Source: Geomicrobium sp. JCM 19039
GTDB lineage: Bacteria; Bacillota; Bacilli; Bacillales; Marinococcaceae
Assembly (NCBI RefSeq): GCF_000698145.1
Contig: NZ_BAXB01000001.1
Coordinates: 124,001 to 188,000 of the forward strand
Direction of reading: 5' to 3'
DNA length: 64,000 nt
A program made the translations under genes and the position numbers. Below are positions 54,424 to 64,000 of the stretch, piece by piece. Numbering within the stretch: the first letter of the stretch is position 1; every line of letters starts with the position of its first letter. A model generated the notes under the pieces. The model did not search any database and was not told where the DNA came from. It was given only the letters and a program-made list of their open reading frames with translations.

Positions 54424-56046
54424 ATGGACGCATCGATTGATAAACTAATCATTCCAGTCGTGAGAGTAAAAGATAAACGTATTGATTCGTGGAATGATGC
54501 TGCCGAGGAGCTGCTGGCACATCGTAACCGTTTGGAGGAAGTGCTCGGTCGAGGGGAAGAACGATTGATTTATGAACGATGGGAAATGGTTAAGGTAAAC
54601 GAAACCGAAGCCGACGATCACAACGGCCAACTGTATTTCTTTTTCCCGATTACGCATTCTGATGTTCACGCTTTACGGCGTGAAATGGACAGTGTATTAG
54701 AAAGCGCTTATGATGGCATTTATATTACCGATACAAACGGCTTAACATTGTCGGTAAACAGCGCTGTTGAACGGATTACGAAGATTCCGAAACATTATTT
54801 TATCGGGAAAAATGTAACAGAACTCAAAGACAGAGGTATTCTTTCAAGGCCGGTTACATTTCGTGTCGTTGAGGAGAAACGTCCAGTGACGGTTCATGAA
54901 CGTGGCAGAGGGAATCGAGAAATTATGATGACGGGTAGTCCAGTCATGAACCAAAATGGTGAAGTGGAGAAGGTTATTACGATCATTCGTGATATGAGTG
55001 ATTTGCGGAGAATTAGTGATGAAATGCGTGAAGTAAGAGAATTGAATACGCTTTATCGAGCAGAATTGGAGCGAGTCAGGCAAGGAGAAAAAAAAGGTAT
55101 GGTTTGTAAGAACGAAGCGATGCAAAGCATTTATGAAACCGGTGCACGCTTGGCGAATGTTGATGCGTCCATACTCATTCTTGGTGAAACAGGGGTTGGC
55201 AAAGATGTATTTGCAAGTTTCGTTCATCAAGAGAGCCCGAGGAATCATACTGGATCGTTTATTAAAGTGAATTGCGGTGCCATACCAGAAACGCTGTTAG
55301 AATCAGAGCTGTTTGGGTACGAAGCGGGTGCGTTCTCAGGCGCGAATAAAAATGGCAAAGCAGGCATGTTTGAACTTGCAGACGGGGGGACGTTGTTCCT
55401 TGACGAAATTGGAGAAATGCCACTCGACCTTCAAGTGAAACTTTTACAAGTTTTGCAAGACAAACAGTTAAGAAGAGTCGGCAGTGAGCAAACAAAAGCG
55501 ATTGATGTTCGTGTCATTTGTGCGACGAATCAAGATTTGCAAGCGCTCGTCAGAGCCGGGCGGTTTCGAGAGGATCTATACTACCGAATTCATGTCATTC
55601 CCATTCGAATACCACCAATCCGCGAAAGAAAAGACGAAATCTTTGCTCTAGCTCAACTTTTTCTTGATCGATTTAATGAGAAATATGACGTTGAAAAACA
55701 ACTTTCAAGTGAAGTGTTGGATTTCTTTTATAAGCATGACTGGCGGGGAAATGTGCGTGAACTTTCCAACGTCGTCGAGCGGCTTGTCGTTACGACTCAC
55801 GATTCGTTCGTTACGATTGCCGATTTGCCAGATGATTTAATTGCAGGGATGAAAAAACGGCATTTACCTGCGACGTTAGAAGAGGCGAGAGACAGTGCAG
55901 AACGAGAATTACTCGTTGCAGCTTCGATGGAAACCCAGAATACGTATCGTTTAGCAGAACGGCTCGGCACGAGCCAAGCGACAGTCGTTCGCAAGTTGCA
56001 AAAATACAACATTCAATTCAAAAATGAATCGATAATGCAAGAGTAA
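54424..56046 (+). CDS. Sigma-54-dependent PAS-domain activator
   Basis: 540 residues. Residues about 90-205 form a PAS sensor domain ([20 protein letters not shown]), preceded by a 70-residue unassigned part. The AAA+ domain has Walker A GETGVGKD (residue 254), the sigma-54-contact loop GAFSGA (near 302; GAFTGA in most) and Walker [14 protein letters not shown]. The C-terminus is a Fis-type helix-turn-helix ([20 protein letters not shown]). Similar in plan to RocR, BkdR and AcoR. A perfect sigma-54 promoter follows 40 bases after its stop, so it should turn on the thiolase operon. Confidence 0.93.
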   Translation: MDASIDKLIIPVVRVKDKRIDSWNDAAEELLAHRNRLEEVLGRGEERLIYERWEMVKVNETEADDHNGQLYFFFPITHSDVHALRREMDSVLESAYDGIYITDTNGLTLSVNSAVERITKIPKHYFIGKNVTELKDRGILSRPVTFRVVEEKRPVTVHERGRGNREIMMTGSPVMNQNGEVEKVITIIRDMSDLRRISDEMREVRELNTLYRAELERVRQGEKKGMVCKNEAMQSIYETGARLANVDASILILGETGVGKDVFASFVHQESPRNHTGSFIKVNCGAIPETLLESELFGYEAGAFSGANKNGKAGMFELADGGTLFLDEIGEMPLDLQVKLLQVLQDKQLRRVGSEQTKAIDVRVICATNQDLQALVRAGRFREDLYYRIHVIPIRIPPIRERKDEIFALAQLFLDRFNEKYDVEKQLSSEVLDFFYKHDWRGNVRELSNVVERLVVTTHDSFVTIADLPDDLIAGMKKRHLPATLEEARDSAERELLVAASMETQNTYRLAERLGTSQATVVRKLQKYNIQFKNESIMQE

Positions 56047-56087
56047 ATCGGTTCATTGTTCTAAACGAGCATGTTCCTCGCGTTTCA

Positions 56088-56104
56088 TTGGCACAATGTT
56101 TGCA
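56088..56104 (+). promoter_or_regulatory. Sigma-54 (-24/-12) promoter
   Basis: TTGGCACAATGTTTGCA: GG at 56090-56091 and GC at 56102-56103 with exactly 10 bases between, matching TGGCAC-N5-TTGCA fully. It lies 31 bases before the thiolase start. Upstream, AAACGAG..CTCGCGTTT (56062-56085) is a possible activator site. Confidence 0.9.
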
Positions 56105-56134
56105 TTTATTTACTCGAGAGAGGAGTGTTGTTAT

Positions 56135-57328
56135 ATGAAAAGCGAAAACGACGTAGTGATTGTAAGCGCAGTCAGAACAGCCGTTGGACGAGCGGGCGGA
56201 AGTCTTAAACATATGAACAGCGGTGTATTAGCCTCAAAGGTTATTGAAAGCGTCATCAAACGTTCAGGTATTGAACAGTCGAGTGTAGATGAAGTCATAT
56301 TAGGAGAAGTTCGTTCCACAACAGAATCTTCCAATGTGGCTCGTGTTGCAGCGCTGCGCGCAGGGTTACCTGAAGAGACCCCTGCATTTACGGTCAATCG
56401 TCTCTGTGCGTCGGGCATTCAAGCGATTACGTCAGGTGTTCAACAGATCCAGTCTGAAACAGCACAAGTCGTCATTGCCGGTGGGACTGAAAACTTAAGC
56501 CAAGCGCCGATCTACCTTCGGAATTCGCGTTACGGTGAAGGGAATCCGAAACTCGTCGATTCCAACCTAGAAGCCGGGCAACAGCCTCAGGAAACCTACG
56601 GGGAGAACTTAGGAATGGGAATGACAGCAGAAAACGTTGCTGAACGATATGCAATTTCTCGTGAAGATCAAGATGCGTTTGCGCTAGAAAGTCAACGACG
56701 TGCACGAGCGGCAATTGACGCTGGAAATTTTAAGGATGAAATTGTGCCGCTGGAAGGGAAAGAACGCAAGAAAACGTTCGTGTTTGCTGTTGATGAGCAT
56801 CCTCGAGACACAACGTTGGAGAAGCTGTCGAGCCTGTCGCCTGCGTTTAAAAAAGGTGGGTCTGTCACAGCTGGCAATGCATGCGGACGAAATGACGGGG
56901 CAGCGGTTGTGATGCTTATGAAGCGAAGTAAAGCAGCACAACTCGGTCTGCAGCCACTTGCGACAATTAGACGTTGGTCAACCGCTGGCGTTTCCCCTGA
57001 AGTGATGGGCATAGGTCCTGTTCCTGCTGTGCAGAAACTATTAGCGAACACGCAAATGAGCGCAGAGGACATTGGTGTATGGGAACTAAATGAAGCTTTT
57101 GCATCGCAAGCACTTGCGGTCATTCGTGAGCTGAACTTGCCTATGGATCGTGTGAATCCAAACGGCGGGGCAATTGCCCTCGGCCACCCGCTCGGGGCAA
57201 CAGGTGCACGCATTACCATCTCATTGCTCTTTGAAATGATGAGAAAGAAACAACAGTACGGGGTAGCAACGCTTTGTGTAGGTGGAGGCCAAGGTATGGC
57301 GCTCTTGCTCGAGAGGGAGGAAGCGTAA
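56135..57328 (+). CDS. Acetyl-CoA acetyltransferase (thiolase)
   Basis: 397 residues. Catalytic residues visible: Cys in [12 protein letters not shown] (near 88), His in [16 protein letters not shown] (near 352) and Cys in [14 protein letters not shown] (near 382). It joins two acetyl-CoA or cleaves acetoacetyl-CoA; with the next gene it gives 3-hydroxybutyryl-CoA, or runs in the degradative direction. ATG 56135 follows GAGAGGAG. Driven by the sigma-54 promoter; the dehydrogenase ATG overlaps its TAA region (57328). Confidence 0.93.
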   Translation: MKSENDVVIVSAVRTAVGRAGGSLKHMNSGVLASKVIESVIKRSGIEQSSVDEVILGEVRSTTESSNVARVAALRAGLPEETPAFTVNRLCASGIQAITSGVQQIQSETAQVVIAGGTENLSQAPIYLRNSRYGEGNPKLVDSNLEAGQQPQETYGENLGMGMTAENVAERYAISREDQDAFALESQRRARAAIDAGNFKDEIVPLEGKERKKTFVFAVDEHPRDTTLEKLSSLSPAFKKGGSVTAGNACGRNDGAAVVMLMKRSKAAQLGLQPLATIRRWSTAGVSPEVMGIGPVPAVQKLLANTQMSAEDIGVWELNEAFASQALAVIRELNLPMDRVNPNGGAIALGHPLGATGARITISLLFEMMRKKQQYGVATLCVGGGQGMALLLEREEA

Positions 57329-58172
57329 TGAATCGGATTGCTGTCATCGGTGCGGGTACGATGGGCCGAAGCATTGGCTATACTGCAGCGATTCACGGGT
57401 TTACTGTGCGTATTTATGATGTGCATGAAGCAGCTCTTACTCGTGCAAAATCAGCAAATGTGGAGCTTGCTGAGAAGAGCGCTACTCGTGAATTTATAAC
57501 AGACGAACAAAAAGTATACGTCGAGAAGAATATCGTCTATGAACCGAACTTAGAGCGAGCAGTGAAAGAGGCTGATATCGTTATTGAAGCGGTGTTGGAA
57601 GAGATGGAGCTAAAAGTTAACGTATTCAAGGAGCTTGACGAGTTGACGGATGAGCAAACCATCCTCGCCACGAACACGTCCACACTCAGCCCTACAGAAA
57701 TTGGTGCGGCCACAACTCGTTCAGATCGTGTCGTAGCGATGCATTTCTTTAATCCAGTCCATCGCATGAAACTAATTGAAATTGTACGTGGCCTAGATAC
57801 ATCGGATGAGACAGTCGAACGGGTACAAAAGCTTGGGCGACAACTCGGCAAAGAGACGGTGGAAGTACGTGAATTTCCTGGCTTTGTCACTAGCCGAATG
57901 AACTGCCTCATTGGAAATGAAGCGATGAACATGTATATGGAAGGCGTCGCATCTGCCGAGGATATCGATAAAGCAATTAAGCTCGGCTTAAATCACCCGA
58001 TGGTCCATTGGAGCTTGCTGACCTCGTTGGGCTGGATAGTCGTCTTCGCAACATGAATTATTTGTATGAAACACTCGGTGAAAAGTACCGACCGTGCCCG
58101 ATTTTAGTCCAATACGTGAAAGCTGGCCGACTCGGTCGTAAATCAGGTAAAGGGTTTTATGAATATTCATAG
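57328..58172 (+). pseudogene. 3-hydroxybutyryl-CoA dehydrogenase (frameshifted)
   Basis: ATG 57328, 7 bases after GGAGG. NAD loop VIGAGTMGRSIGYTAA, catalytic HFFNPVHRMKLIE, and EFPGFVTSRMNC. The frame is lost after GLNHPM; one extra G at ATGG near 58003 gives HPMGPLELADLVGLDSRLRN and LGRKSGKGFYEYS, the family ending, with a stop at 58172 (about 281 residues). It interconverts acetoacetyl-CoA and 3-hydroxybutyryl-CoA. Second gene of the sigma-54 operon. Confidence 0.9.
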
Positions 58173-58222
58173 CCCAATCTGCACTAGGTTACCGTTTATA
58201 AAGTTGTGTATCTATATTTCAT

Positions 58223-58256
58223 AAAAACCTTCCAAAATGTGATTGGGAGGTTTTTT
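58223..58256 (+). terminator. Terminator of the sigma-54 operon
   Basis: AAAAACCTTCC paired with GGGAGGTTTTTT (one wobble), 11-base loop. Confidence 0.82.
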
Positions 58257-58388
58257 AATTAACGTGCCATGAATCACACCCGTGAAAACCTGGACATGAT
58301 TGTCCTTCCCTTCGCACTTTCCGCTAGAAACGCACACTGAAAATCTATGATAAGATGAATTTATTCAGAGTAGATTTGAGTGGATGTT

Positions 58389-59123
58389 ATGTGGGAATTT
58401 GTTGTGGTCTTCGCTATTATTCTATTAGGTGCGATTGTTCAAGGCGTTAGTGGTTTTGGGTTAGGACTTGTCGCAATGGGCGTTTTACCCTTATTTTTAA
58501 CAATTAAGGAAAGCACGTTGCTCGTCATATCTTTATTAGTCGTTGCTGCGGTGACGGTTGTTATTAAAAACGCGAAGCATATTGAGTGGAAAAAAGTACG
58601 AGCAATTTTAATTTTTGCACTTTTAGGCCGGATTGCTGCGTTCTTCATTCTGTCGAGATACGGTGATTTAGATATTTTGAAGACGTGGCTCGGAATTTTT
58701 CTCATTTTAATGGTTGGCTATCTTTTGTTTCAATCTGTCATGAAGCCAGAAAAGAAAGAGCCGACGTTGTGGATTGCGATTATGCTTGGGTTATTGGGCG
58801 GATTTATTGGAGGGCTTTTCGGCGTTGGTGGACCGTTTTTCGTATTCTACTTTCTCATGGTATTTGCGACAGATAAATACAAGTACTTAGTAAACGTCCA
58901 GTTTGTTACCCTTATCGTTTGTTTGTTTTCCATCGTATTGCACGCAATAAACGGTGACTTTCAATCTTCTTTCATCGGTTTATTTATTGCGGGTACGTTG
59001 GCGGTAATGATTGGGACATTTATTGGTTTAAGGTTATTTGCGAAGGTGAACAACGAAGTGATACGCAAATTGGCGATGTTTTTAGTCCTCATATCAGCGC
59101 TAAACTTAATTTTATTTTCTTAG
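58389..59123 (+). CDS. TauE/SafE family anion exporter
   Basis: 244 residues, eight membrane segments. GAIVQGVSGFGLGLVAMGVL at the start and GGFIGGLFGVGGPFFVFYFL in the second half are the paired family signature. ATG 58389 has GAGTGG nearby. Only distantly related to the exporter at 9252-10019, so the two probably handle different anions. Monocistronic, ended by a clear terminator. Confidence 0.85.
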   Translation: MWEFVVVFAIILLGAIVQGVSGFGLGLVAMGVLPLFLTIKESTLLVISLLVVAAVTVVIKNAKHIEWKKVRAILIFALLGRIAAFFILSRYGDLDILKTWLGIFLILMVGYLLFQSVMKPEKKEPTLWIAIMLGLLGGFIGGLFGVGGPFFVFYFLMVFATDKYKYLVNVQFVTLIVCLFSIVLHAINGDFQSSFIGLFIAGTLAVMIGTFIGLRLFAKVNNEVIRKLAMFLVLISALNLILFS

Positions 59124-59153
59124 AAAAAGATCGGTATGTGCCGATCTTTTTTT
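59124..59153 (+). terminator. Rho-independent terminator
   Basis: AAAAAGATCGG/CCGATCTTTTTTT with a 6-base loop. Confidence 0.95.
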
Positions 59154-59250
59154 GTTACTACGCTTTAAAATATAATTTTAAATTGACAACACTTTATTAA
59201 AATATTAAAATGATTAAAAGTTTCAGAATTCAATAGTTGGAGCATATGCC

Positions 59251-60148
59251 ATGGGAGAATCTTTTGAAAGCGTGACAGAATCAAGGAATCAGCGGTCCGC
59301 TCACATCGATCGACAAACGACTGGAGATATACTTCGTGCGATTAATGCAGAAGATCAACAAGTGGCATCGATCATATCCAATCACATTGATGTGATTGAA
59401 GGGATTGTACAAGATGCGGTGCGCGCTTTGCAAAAAGGCGGGCGCTTGTTTTACGTCGGTGCTGGAACGAGCGGAAGAATTGGTGTATTGGATGCGTCAG
59501 AAATTCCTCCAACGTATGGCACGGAACGAGAGCTAGTTCAAGCCGTTATTGCTGGTGGAGACCAAGCAATATTTGAAGCTGTTGAAGGAACGGAAGATAA
59601 TGAAGAACTAGGCAGAGACGATCTTCTCGAACGAGGTGTTAAAGAAACAGATGTGGTAATCGCCATTACAGCAAGTGGGAAAGCCCCTTATGTTATCGGG
59701 GCACTTAAAGCGGCAAAAGAGCTAGGTGCGGTTACGGTATCATTTACGTGTAATCACCACGCACCGCTCCATGCTTATGCTAAACACGAGCTCAGCATTG
59801 AAGTAGGCCCTGAAATTGTTATGGGCTCAACACGCATGAAAGCAGGAACCGCACAGAAGCTCGTGTTGAATATGATTACGACGACGACGATGATTCAGCT
59901 CGGAAAAGTGTATCGAAATCTAATGGTCGATGTTAAACCGTTAAATAAGAAACTTGTGAGCCGTTCCAAACGGATGATACAGTTCGCAACCGACTGTAGT
60001 GAAGAGCGGGCAGAGCAATTGTTTCAACTTTCCGGCCAAAGACCGAAAATTGCATTGTCATGGAGCTGTTGAATGTATCAGAAACAGAAGCGGAGCAACA
60101 TTTAGACCGAGAGGATGGCTTTGTGTATCGGGTGTTAAAAGAGGAATG
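59251..60148 (+). pseudogene. murQ: N-acetylmuramic acid 6-phosphate etherase (frameshifted)
   Basis: TESRNQRSAHIDRQTTGDIL and the SIS-domain motif YVGAGTSGRIGVLDASEIPP, then ITASGKAPYVIGAL, identify MurQ, which cleaves the lactyl ether of MurNAc-6P to give GlcNAc-6P in wall recycling. The frame ends wrongly at 60072; one extra A at GCATTG near 60057 gives IAIVMELLNVSETEAEQHLD and a stop at 60148, about 299 residues, the normal length. TTGGAG lies 8 bases before ATG 59251. No murR, murP or amiE is next to it, unlike in B. subtilis. Confidence 0.9.
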
Positions 60149-60247
60149 ATTCAGTATTTATGGAAAATGACAATGAACGATAAAATGTTTTAATACGGCA
60201 TAGTTAAGGGTATATTTCATCAAGAAGATTGCATAGAAAAGAGGAAC

Positions 60248-63200
60248 ATGATGAAATGGCTCATAACTAGACCGAAGATTACCGTGTTGTTTTTTATTAT
60301 GTTGACGATCATTGGGGCGATCAGTTTTTCACAAATGCCACAACGTGAAATTCCGGAATTCTCGCCTCCGATTGCGCAAGTGACGACGATATATCCTGGG
60401 TCTTCAGCAGAAGAAATTGAACAACAAGTGACCAACCCTATTGAGGATGCTTTAACTCAATATGAGGAAATAGAATCATATGAATCGGTATCTGCTCCAG
60501 GCTTATCACTCATTACAATTGAACTGGATGAATCCATTGACGATTCCGCCGTCATTTGGAATGAAATTAACCAGCAAGTAAATGGCCTCGCCTCCTCATT
60601 TCCAGACGATAGCAATACGCCTGAATTTACGACTACATCCGGTGATCAAGGGCTTGCTACATACCATGTGAAATATAACGATGATGACGCACTTCCTGCC
60701 ATTCAAGAAATACTCGATGACTATGCAGAAAAAGTTGGAAATGCCCCCGACTTATTAGAACTCGATGTGCAAGGTGGTTTAGACAGAGAGGTGCTCGTTA
60801 GTCTTGATGCTGCTTTAATGGAAGACAATGATCTTACTTATGAACAGATCATTGGCGTATTGAACGGAGAAGAAGACCTCGCGCCTGTTGGAGAGTGGGA
60901 AGACGATAATTATATCTACCCAGTAGACGTGAGCAACTATTCATCTATAGATGAGTTTAATGAATTGCCTGTCGGCGTGAATGAAGACGGGGACACGATT
61001 CTACTAGAAGATGTCGCGACGATGGACGTCAGTTTCAAAGCGCGTGAACAAGCAGTGACTTATGACGGCGATCAGTCTTTAGCATTGACGTTTACGTTCG
61101 GCCCTGGGAGCAGTGTGCCAACGGCGCAATTACAGCTCGATGACATTGTTGCAGAACTTAATGAATCATTGCCAGAATCCGCAGAAGCAGAATTGCTATA
61201 CACACAAGATGATCTCGTATCGGACTTATTTGCAGACTTGGCCTTGTCTTTTGCGATTGCGGTTGTTGCCGTTCTGATCGTTTGTTCATTAGGCTTACGT
61301 ATCGGTTCCGCGATTAGTGTCGCAATTGCCATCCCGGTATCGCTAAGCATTGGGTCGATCGCCATTCCATTTTTTGACATTGGGTTGAACCAAATTTCAT
61401 TAATCGCTTATATCATCGTGCTGGCCATACTTGTTGATGACGGGATTGTTGTGAACGACAACATCGAACGTCAGCTTCGAAACGGAAAAAGCCCGAAAGA
61501 AGCTGCGTACAAAGGAACGAAAGAAGTATTCTGGTCGGTAGTCACCTCGACGATTGTCGTCGTGTTTACATTTTTCCCGATCCTGCTGTTGCCAGGCGGC
61601 GCAGGGGAGTTCATCCGACCGCTCCCCGTCGTACTCATCAGTGCAATCATCGCTTCTACAGTCGTTAGCTTGTTTCTGATTCCGATTTACCGAACTTGGA
61701 AAGAGAAACGCAGAAAATCGTCCGTTAATGAAAAGCCTCCTGGGCTTTTAGGCTCATTGTTCGAGCGTTCAGGGAAAGTATACAGTGAGAAATTAATACG
61801 GCGCATCGTCAGACGCCCATTTGTCGTCTCCTTTATCGGGTTAGGGTTAGGAACCGCGGCATTTGCGCTCATTCCATTTATTCCGTTGGAATTCTTCCCT
61901 GATTCTGACCGCGAAGAAGTGTTCATTGAAGCTACGCTCCCGGATGGGACACCGCTGCAAGAAACAGAAGCCTATTCAGAGGAGATTGCTGACTGGGTTA
62001 ATGAGGAGCCGTTTGTACGTTCGGTATCTACATTTACAGGTACGGCCATCCCTGATCTATTTTCATCAGATGGTGGGAGTGAGGAAAGTGAGAATCTCGC
62101 AAACTTCCTCATCTATATTGATAAAGACATGATTGATGCGCGAGACGCGATGAATCAATGGAGCGAAGAGCTACCAGAAGCTTTTGGCGATCTTGAGTCG
62201 TATGAAGTGTCGATCATTGAATCAGGTCCTCCAGTAGGAGCGCCAATTGCTATTGAAATTCAAGGAGAATCCATTGATGCACTACTTGATAAGAGTGGAG
62301 AAGCGCAAGAAATTCTCGCAAACACCGAAGGTGTGCTGAATGTAGATGATGATATTGGAACAGCTGTTGAATCGTATCAAATGCAGCTCGACCGAGATGT
62401 AATGGAGGAAAACAACTTCTCAAGTAGTGAAATTAGTGATGCACTTGCTGCAATTGGAGAAGGTGTCCCTCTGGGAGAGTTTGACGTTGACGGGGAACTA
62501 CTCGATTGGCGTGTCGCTTATGATGGCAATGAAGTTGACTTGCTTGATGAAGTTACCTTAGAAGGTATAGAAGAGTCCGTTGTTCTTTCAGATATCGTCA
62601 CGATTGAAGAAGCAGAAGTTACGCCGCGCATTCCGCATTCAGATGGCAATCGTATCGTAACGGTACGGGCTTTCCCTGGTGAACGGAGCGCTGACGATAT
62701 TATCGCTGAAGTCGAAGACGATCTGTTAGCGTTAGAAGATGACGACACATCCATCACGATCGGAGGGGAGACAGCGGAGAGAACGGATGTGTTCATCCAA
62801 ATCGGTCTAATCTTTATCGTTGTTGTGTTCCTCATTTTAATTGTGATGGCAATTCAATTTTATTCGCTTTCCATTCCGTTTATCATATTAAGCGCTGTGT
62901 ATTTAGCGTTTTCCGGCGCAATGATTGGTTTATTTATCACTCAAACAGGACTTGGCTTCATGTCACTTATGGGTGGTGTGAGCTTGGCCGGTATCGTCGT
63001 CCGAAACGGAATTGTGCTTATCGAATTCATTGAACAGAGACGAAAAGAAGGGCTCGGTGCCAAAGAAGCAGTTACGCTCGCTGCAGAGCAGCGTTTCCGC
63101 CCGGTCGTGCTCACGTCCCTTACAACAATTGCCGGTCTAATGCCTGTCGCCCTTGGTAACAGCACATTGTTCCAACCGTTAGGGATTACCATCGTTTCAG

Positions 63201-63289
63201 GCGCGCTATTCTCCGCCATATTAACGTTGTTTGTTGTACCTGCACTCTATCTAGTACGTGAACGCTGGAAACGAGGAGAAATTTCCTAA
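60248..63289 (+). CDS. RND family efflux pump (SwrC/YerP type)
   Basis: 1013 residues with the duplicated RND plan: two six-helix bundles and two large extracellular loops. LAILVDDGIVVNDNIE in TM4 holds the Asp pair of the proton relay (D407-D408 in AcrB), and GVSLAGIVVRNGIVLIEFIE is the matching TM10 region. There is no membrane-fusion partner or outer-membrane protein gene, as expected for Bacillus SwrC (YerP), which exports surfactin-like lipopeptides and drugs. The extracellular loops are very acidic. ATG 60248 follows AAAGAGGAA. Confidence 0.92.
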   Translation: MMKWLITRPKITVLFFIMLTIIGAISFSQMPQREIPEFSPPIAQVTTIYPGSSAEEIEQQVTNPIEDALTQYEEIESYESVSAPGLSLITIELDESIDDSAVIWNEINQQVNGLASSFPDDSNTPEFTTTSGDQGLATYHVKYNDDDALPAIQEILDDYAEKVGNAPDLLELDVQGGLDREVLVSLDAALMEDNDLTYEQIIGVLNGEEDLAPVGEWEDDNYIYPVDVSNYSSIDEFNELPVGVNEDGDTILLEDVATMDVSFKAREQAVTYDGDQSLALTFTFGPGSSVPTAQLQLDDIVAELNESLPESAEAELLYTQDDLVSDLFADLALSFAIAVVAVLIVCSLGLRIGSAISVAIAIPVSLSIGSIAIPFFDIGLNQISLIAYIIVLAILVDDGIVVNDNIERQLRNGKSPKEAAYKGTKEVFWSVVTSTIVVVFTFFPILLLPGGAGEFIRPLPVVLISAIIASTVVSLFLIPIYRTWKEKRRKSSVNEKPPGLLGSLFERSGKVYSEKLIRRIVRRPFVVSFIGLGLGTAAFALIPFIPLEFFPDSDREEVFIEATLPDGTPLQETEAYSEEIADWVNEEPFVRSVSTFTGTAIPDLFSSDGGSEESENLANFLIYIDKDMIDARDAMNQWSEELPEAFGDLESYEVSIIESGPPVGAPIAIEIQGESIDALLDKSGEAQEILANTEGVLNVDDDIGTAVESYQMQLDRDVMEENNFSSSEISDALAAIGEGVPLGEFDVDGELLDWRVAYDGNEVDLLDEVTLEGIEESVVLSDIVTIEEAEVTPRIPHSDGNRIVTVRAFPGERSADDIIAEVEDDLLALEDDDTSITIGGETAERTDVFIQIGLIFIVVVFLILIVMAIQFYSLSIPFIILSAVYLAFSGAMIGLFITQTGLGFMSLMGGVSLAGIVVRNGIVLIEFIEQRRKEGLGAKEAVTLAAEQRFRPVVLTSLTTIAGLMPVALGNSTLFQPLGITIVSGALFSAILTLFVVPALYLVRERWKRGEIS

Positions 63290-63295
63290 ACGAGC

Positions 63296-63336
63296 AAAGG
63301 TTGATGAGAAGATCACTTCTCATCAACCTTTTTTTA
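63296..63336 (+). terminator. Terminator after the RND gene
   Basis: AAAGGTTGATGAGAAG fully paired with CTTCTCATCAACCTTT around ATCA, then TTTT. Confidence 0.95.
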
Positions 63337-64000
63337 GAGTGTGCCGAGCTCCATGTGTTCATGTTGGGCGCTGGGTGGTTGCTCTCTACTGTGTTACCTA
63401 TGTTCACTGAAAAAGGGAAATTAAAAATACGTATAACGATGTTTAGCTTGATTTTCATCAATTAGGAACATCTTTTAGTAGGAACCCCCCCATCAGTTGG
63501 ACTCGGTGGTCTACTTTAGCAAGTAACTCAGAGAGACGTTTTTTTCAGTGACCTCTCTTACCTAGGTGAGGGAACCGTTTTTTTTAAATAGATGGGATAA
63601 AAAAACAGATACGATCATAGGCCGCTTTGTGCTGGTCGATGAATGGAGATTGTACCGTCCGAACGTGCGGTCATGTTTGTTTGACTACTTTCTGCTTCCA
63701 ATCGGTGGGCATGTGACTTCAAAAAGGTGTCTATGGAATTAGAACCGTATGATGTTTGAGTCGCCCCCCCCCTTCGTTATGCTTGTATGAACTAACCAAG
63801 ATCGAGATATAGAGGAGGTTGCTTACCATACTTGGCGGGCCAATTCGATGAGTGTTCCACTGAGAGGTGCCGGCTGCGTGTGGTCCGTTGGGAAATCCTA
63901 CCATATCAAAGTTCAATGGCATGATTTTCGTTTTATACGCGATCAAACGAGAGAAAACCTTCCCTCACAAATTTCGGTGCCGCTAGCCCGTGTGAACGAG
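63337..64000. other. Gene-poor right end
   Basis: No supported complete gene in 660 bases. Runs of 7 and 8 C stand at about 63487 and 63763. CAATTAGGAA near 63462 recalls the tail of the repeat family but nothing else matches. On the minus strand from 64000 to a TAA at 63823, pieces such as GLAAPKFVREGFLSFDRV, KTKIMPLNFDMVGFP and LSGTLIELARQVW lie in different frames and could be the broken 3' end of a gene outside the window; too weak to call. Confidence 0.45.

Noticed and set aside
63823-64000. Possible 3' end of a leftward gene entering from the right edge
   Set aside because: Protein-like pieces occur in three frames and need several repairs; no family could be named.

Overview
The window reads as chromosome of a low-GC Gram-positive of the Bacillaceae, probably a halotolerant or alkaliphilic one. 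Evidence: strong AGGAGG-type ribosome sites with frequent TTG and GTG starts, a bacillithiol deacetylase next to its YojF partner, a MapB-type methionine aminopeptidase, an adaptor-less RND pump of the SwrC kind, a BCCT compatible-solute carrier, MscL, and very acidic linkers on exported proteins such as OppA. No rRNA, tRNA, CRISPR array, prophage or intact insertion sequence was seen.

Layout. 1-9.1 kb: the end of a starch-binding (CBM20) enzyme, two GNAT acetyltransferases, a condensation-type acyltransferase with a DUF6320 partner, a MerR regulator, DUF3900, and yojF-bshB2. 9.2-16.7 kb: TauE/SafE exporter, DUF1992 protein, cation diffusion facilitator, BCCT transporter, small lipoprotein, threonine synthase, ASCH protein. 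16.9-24.9 kb: a carbohydrate cluster (ROK repressor, three Gfo/Idh/MocA dehydrogenases, a TIM-barrel isomerase, lipoprotein binding protein and two CUT1 permeases, no ATPase). 25-32.2 kb: cardiolipin synthase, acetamidase, hotdog thioesterase, MscL, SLH protein, amidase. 32.2-38 kb: an oligopeptide transporter operon in the order oppB-oppC-oppD-oppA-oppF, read leftward and followed by the amidase. 38-46 kb: PfpI, metallo-hydrolase, histidine phosphatase, DUF3500, aldo/keto reductase, MapB, beta-hydroxyacid dehydrogenase, two tandem SDR paralogues. 47-58 kb: DeoR remnant, TipA-like MerR, a two-permease ABC exporter behind a degenerate-ATPase/LytTR regulator, a small-exporter gene, an ArsR-type gene between two membrane/coiled-coil micro-genes, then a sigma-54 activator with a textbook -24/-12 promoter driving thiolase and 3-hydroxyacyl-CoA dehydrogenase. 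58-63.3 kb: second TauE, MurQ, RND pump.

Two things stand out. First, at least sixteen genes are broken by single-base frame changes, and nearly all heal by adding one base to a short run of identical bases. That pattern points to uncorrected sequence (missing bases) rather than mass gene decay, so most entries typed pseudogene are probably functional genes in the organism.

Second, the larger gene-free stretches (about 4.9-5.2, 10.5-11.1 and 46.1-47.1 kb) hold a dispersed family of non-coding elements with shared ends, partly forming 11-bp terminal inverted repeats, and variable structured interiors. Two 580-bp members share hairpins in which both arms have changed together, which suggests the structure is under selection or was copied as a mobile MITE-like unit.
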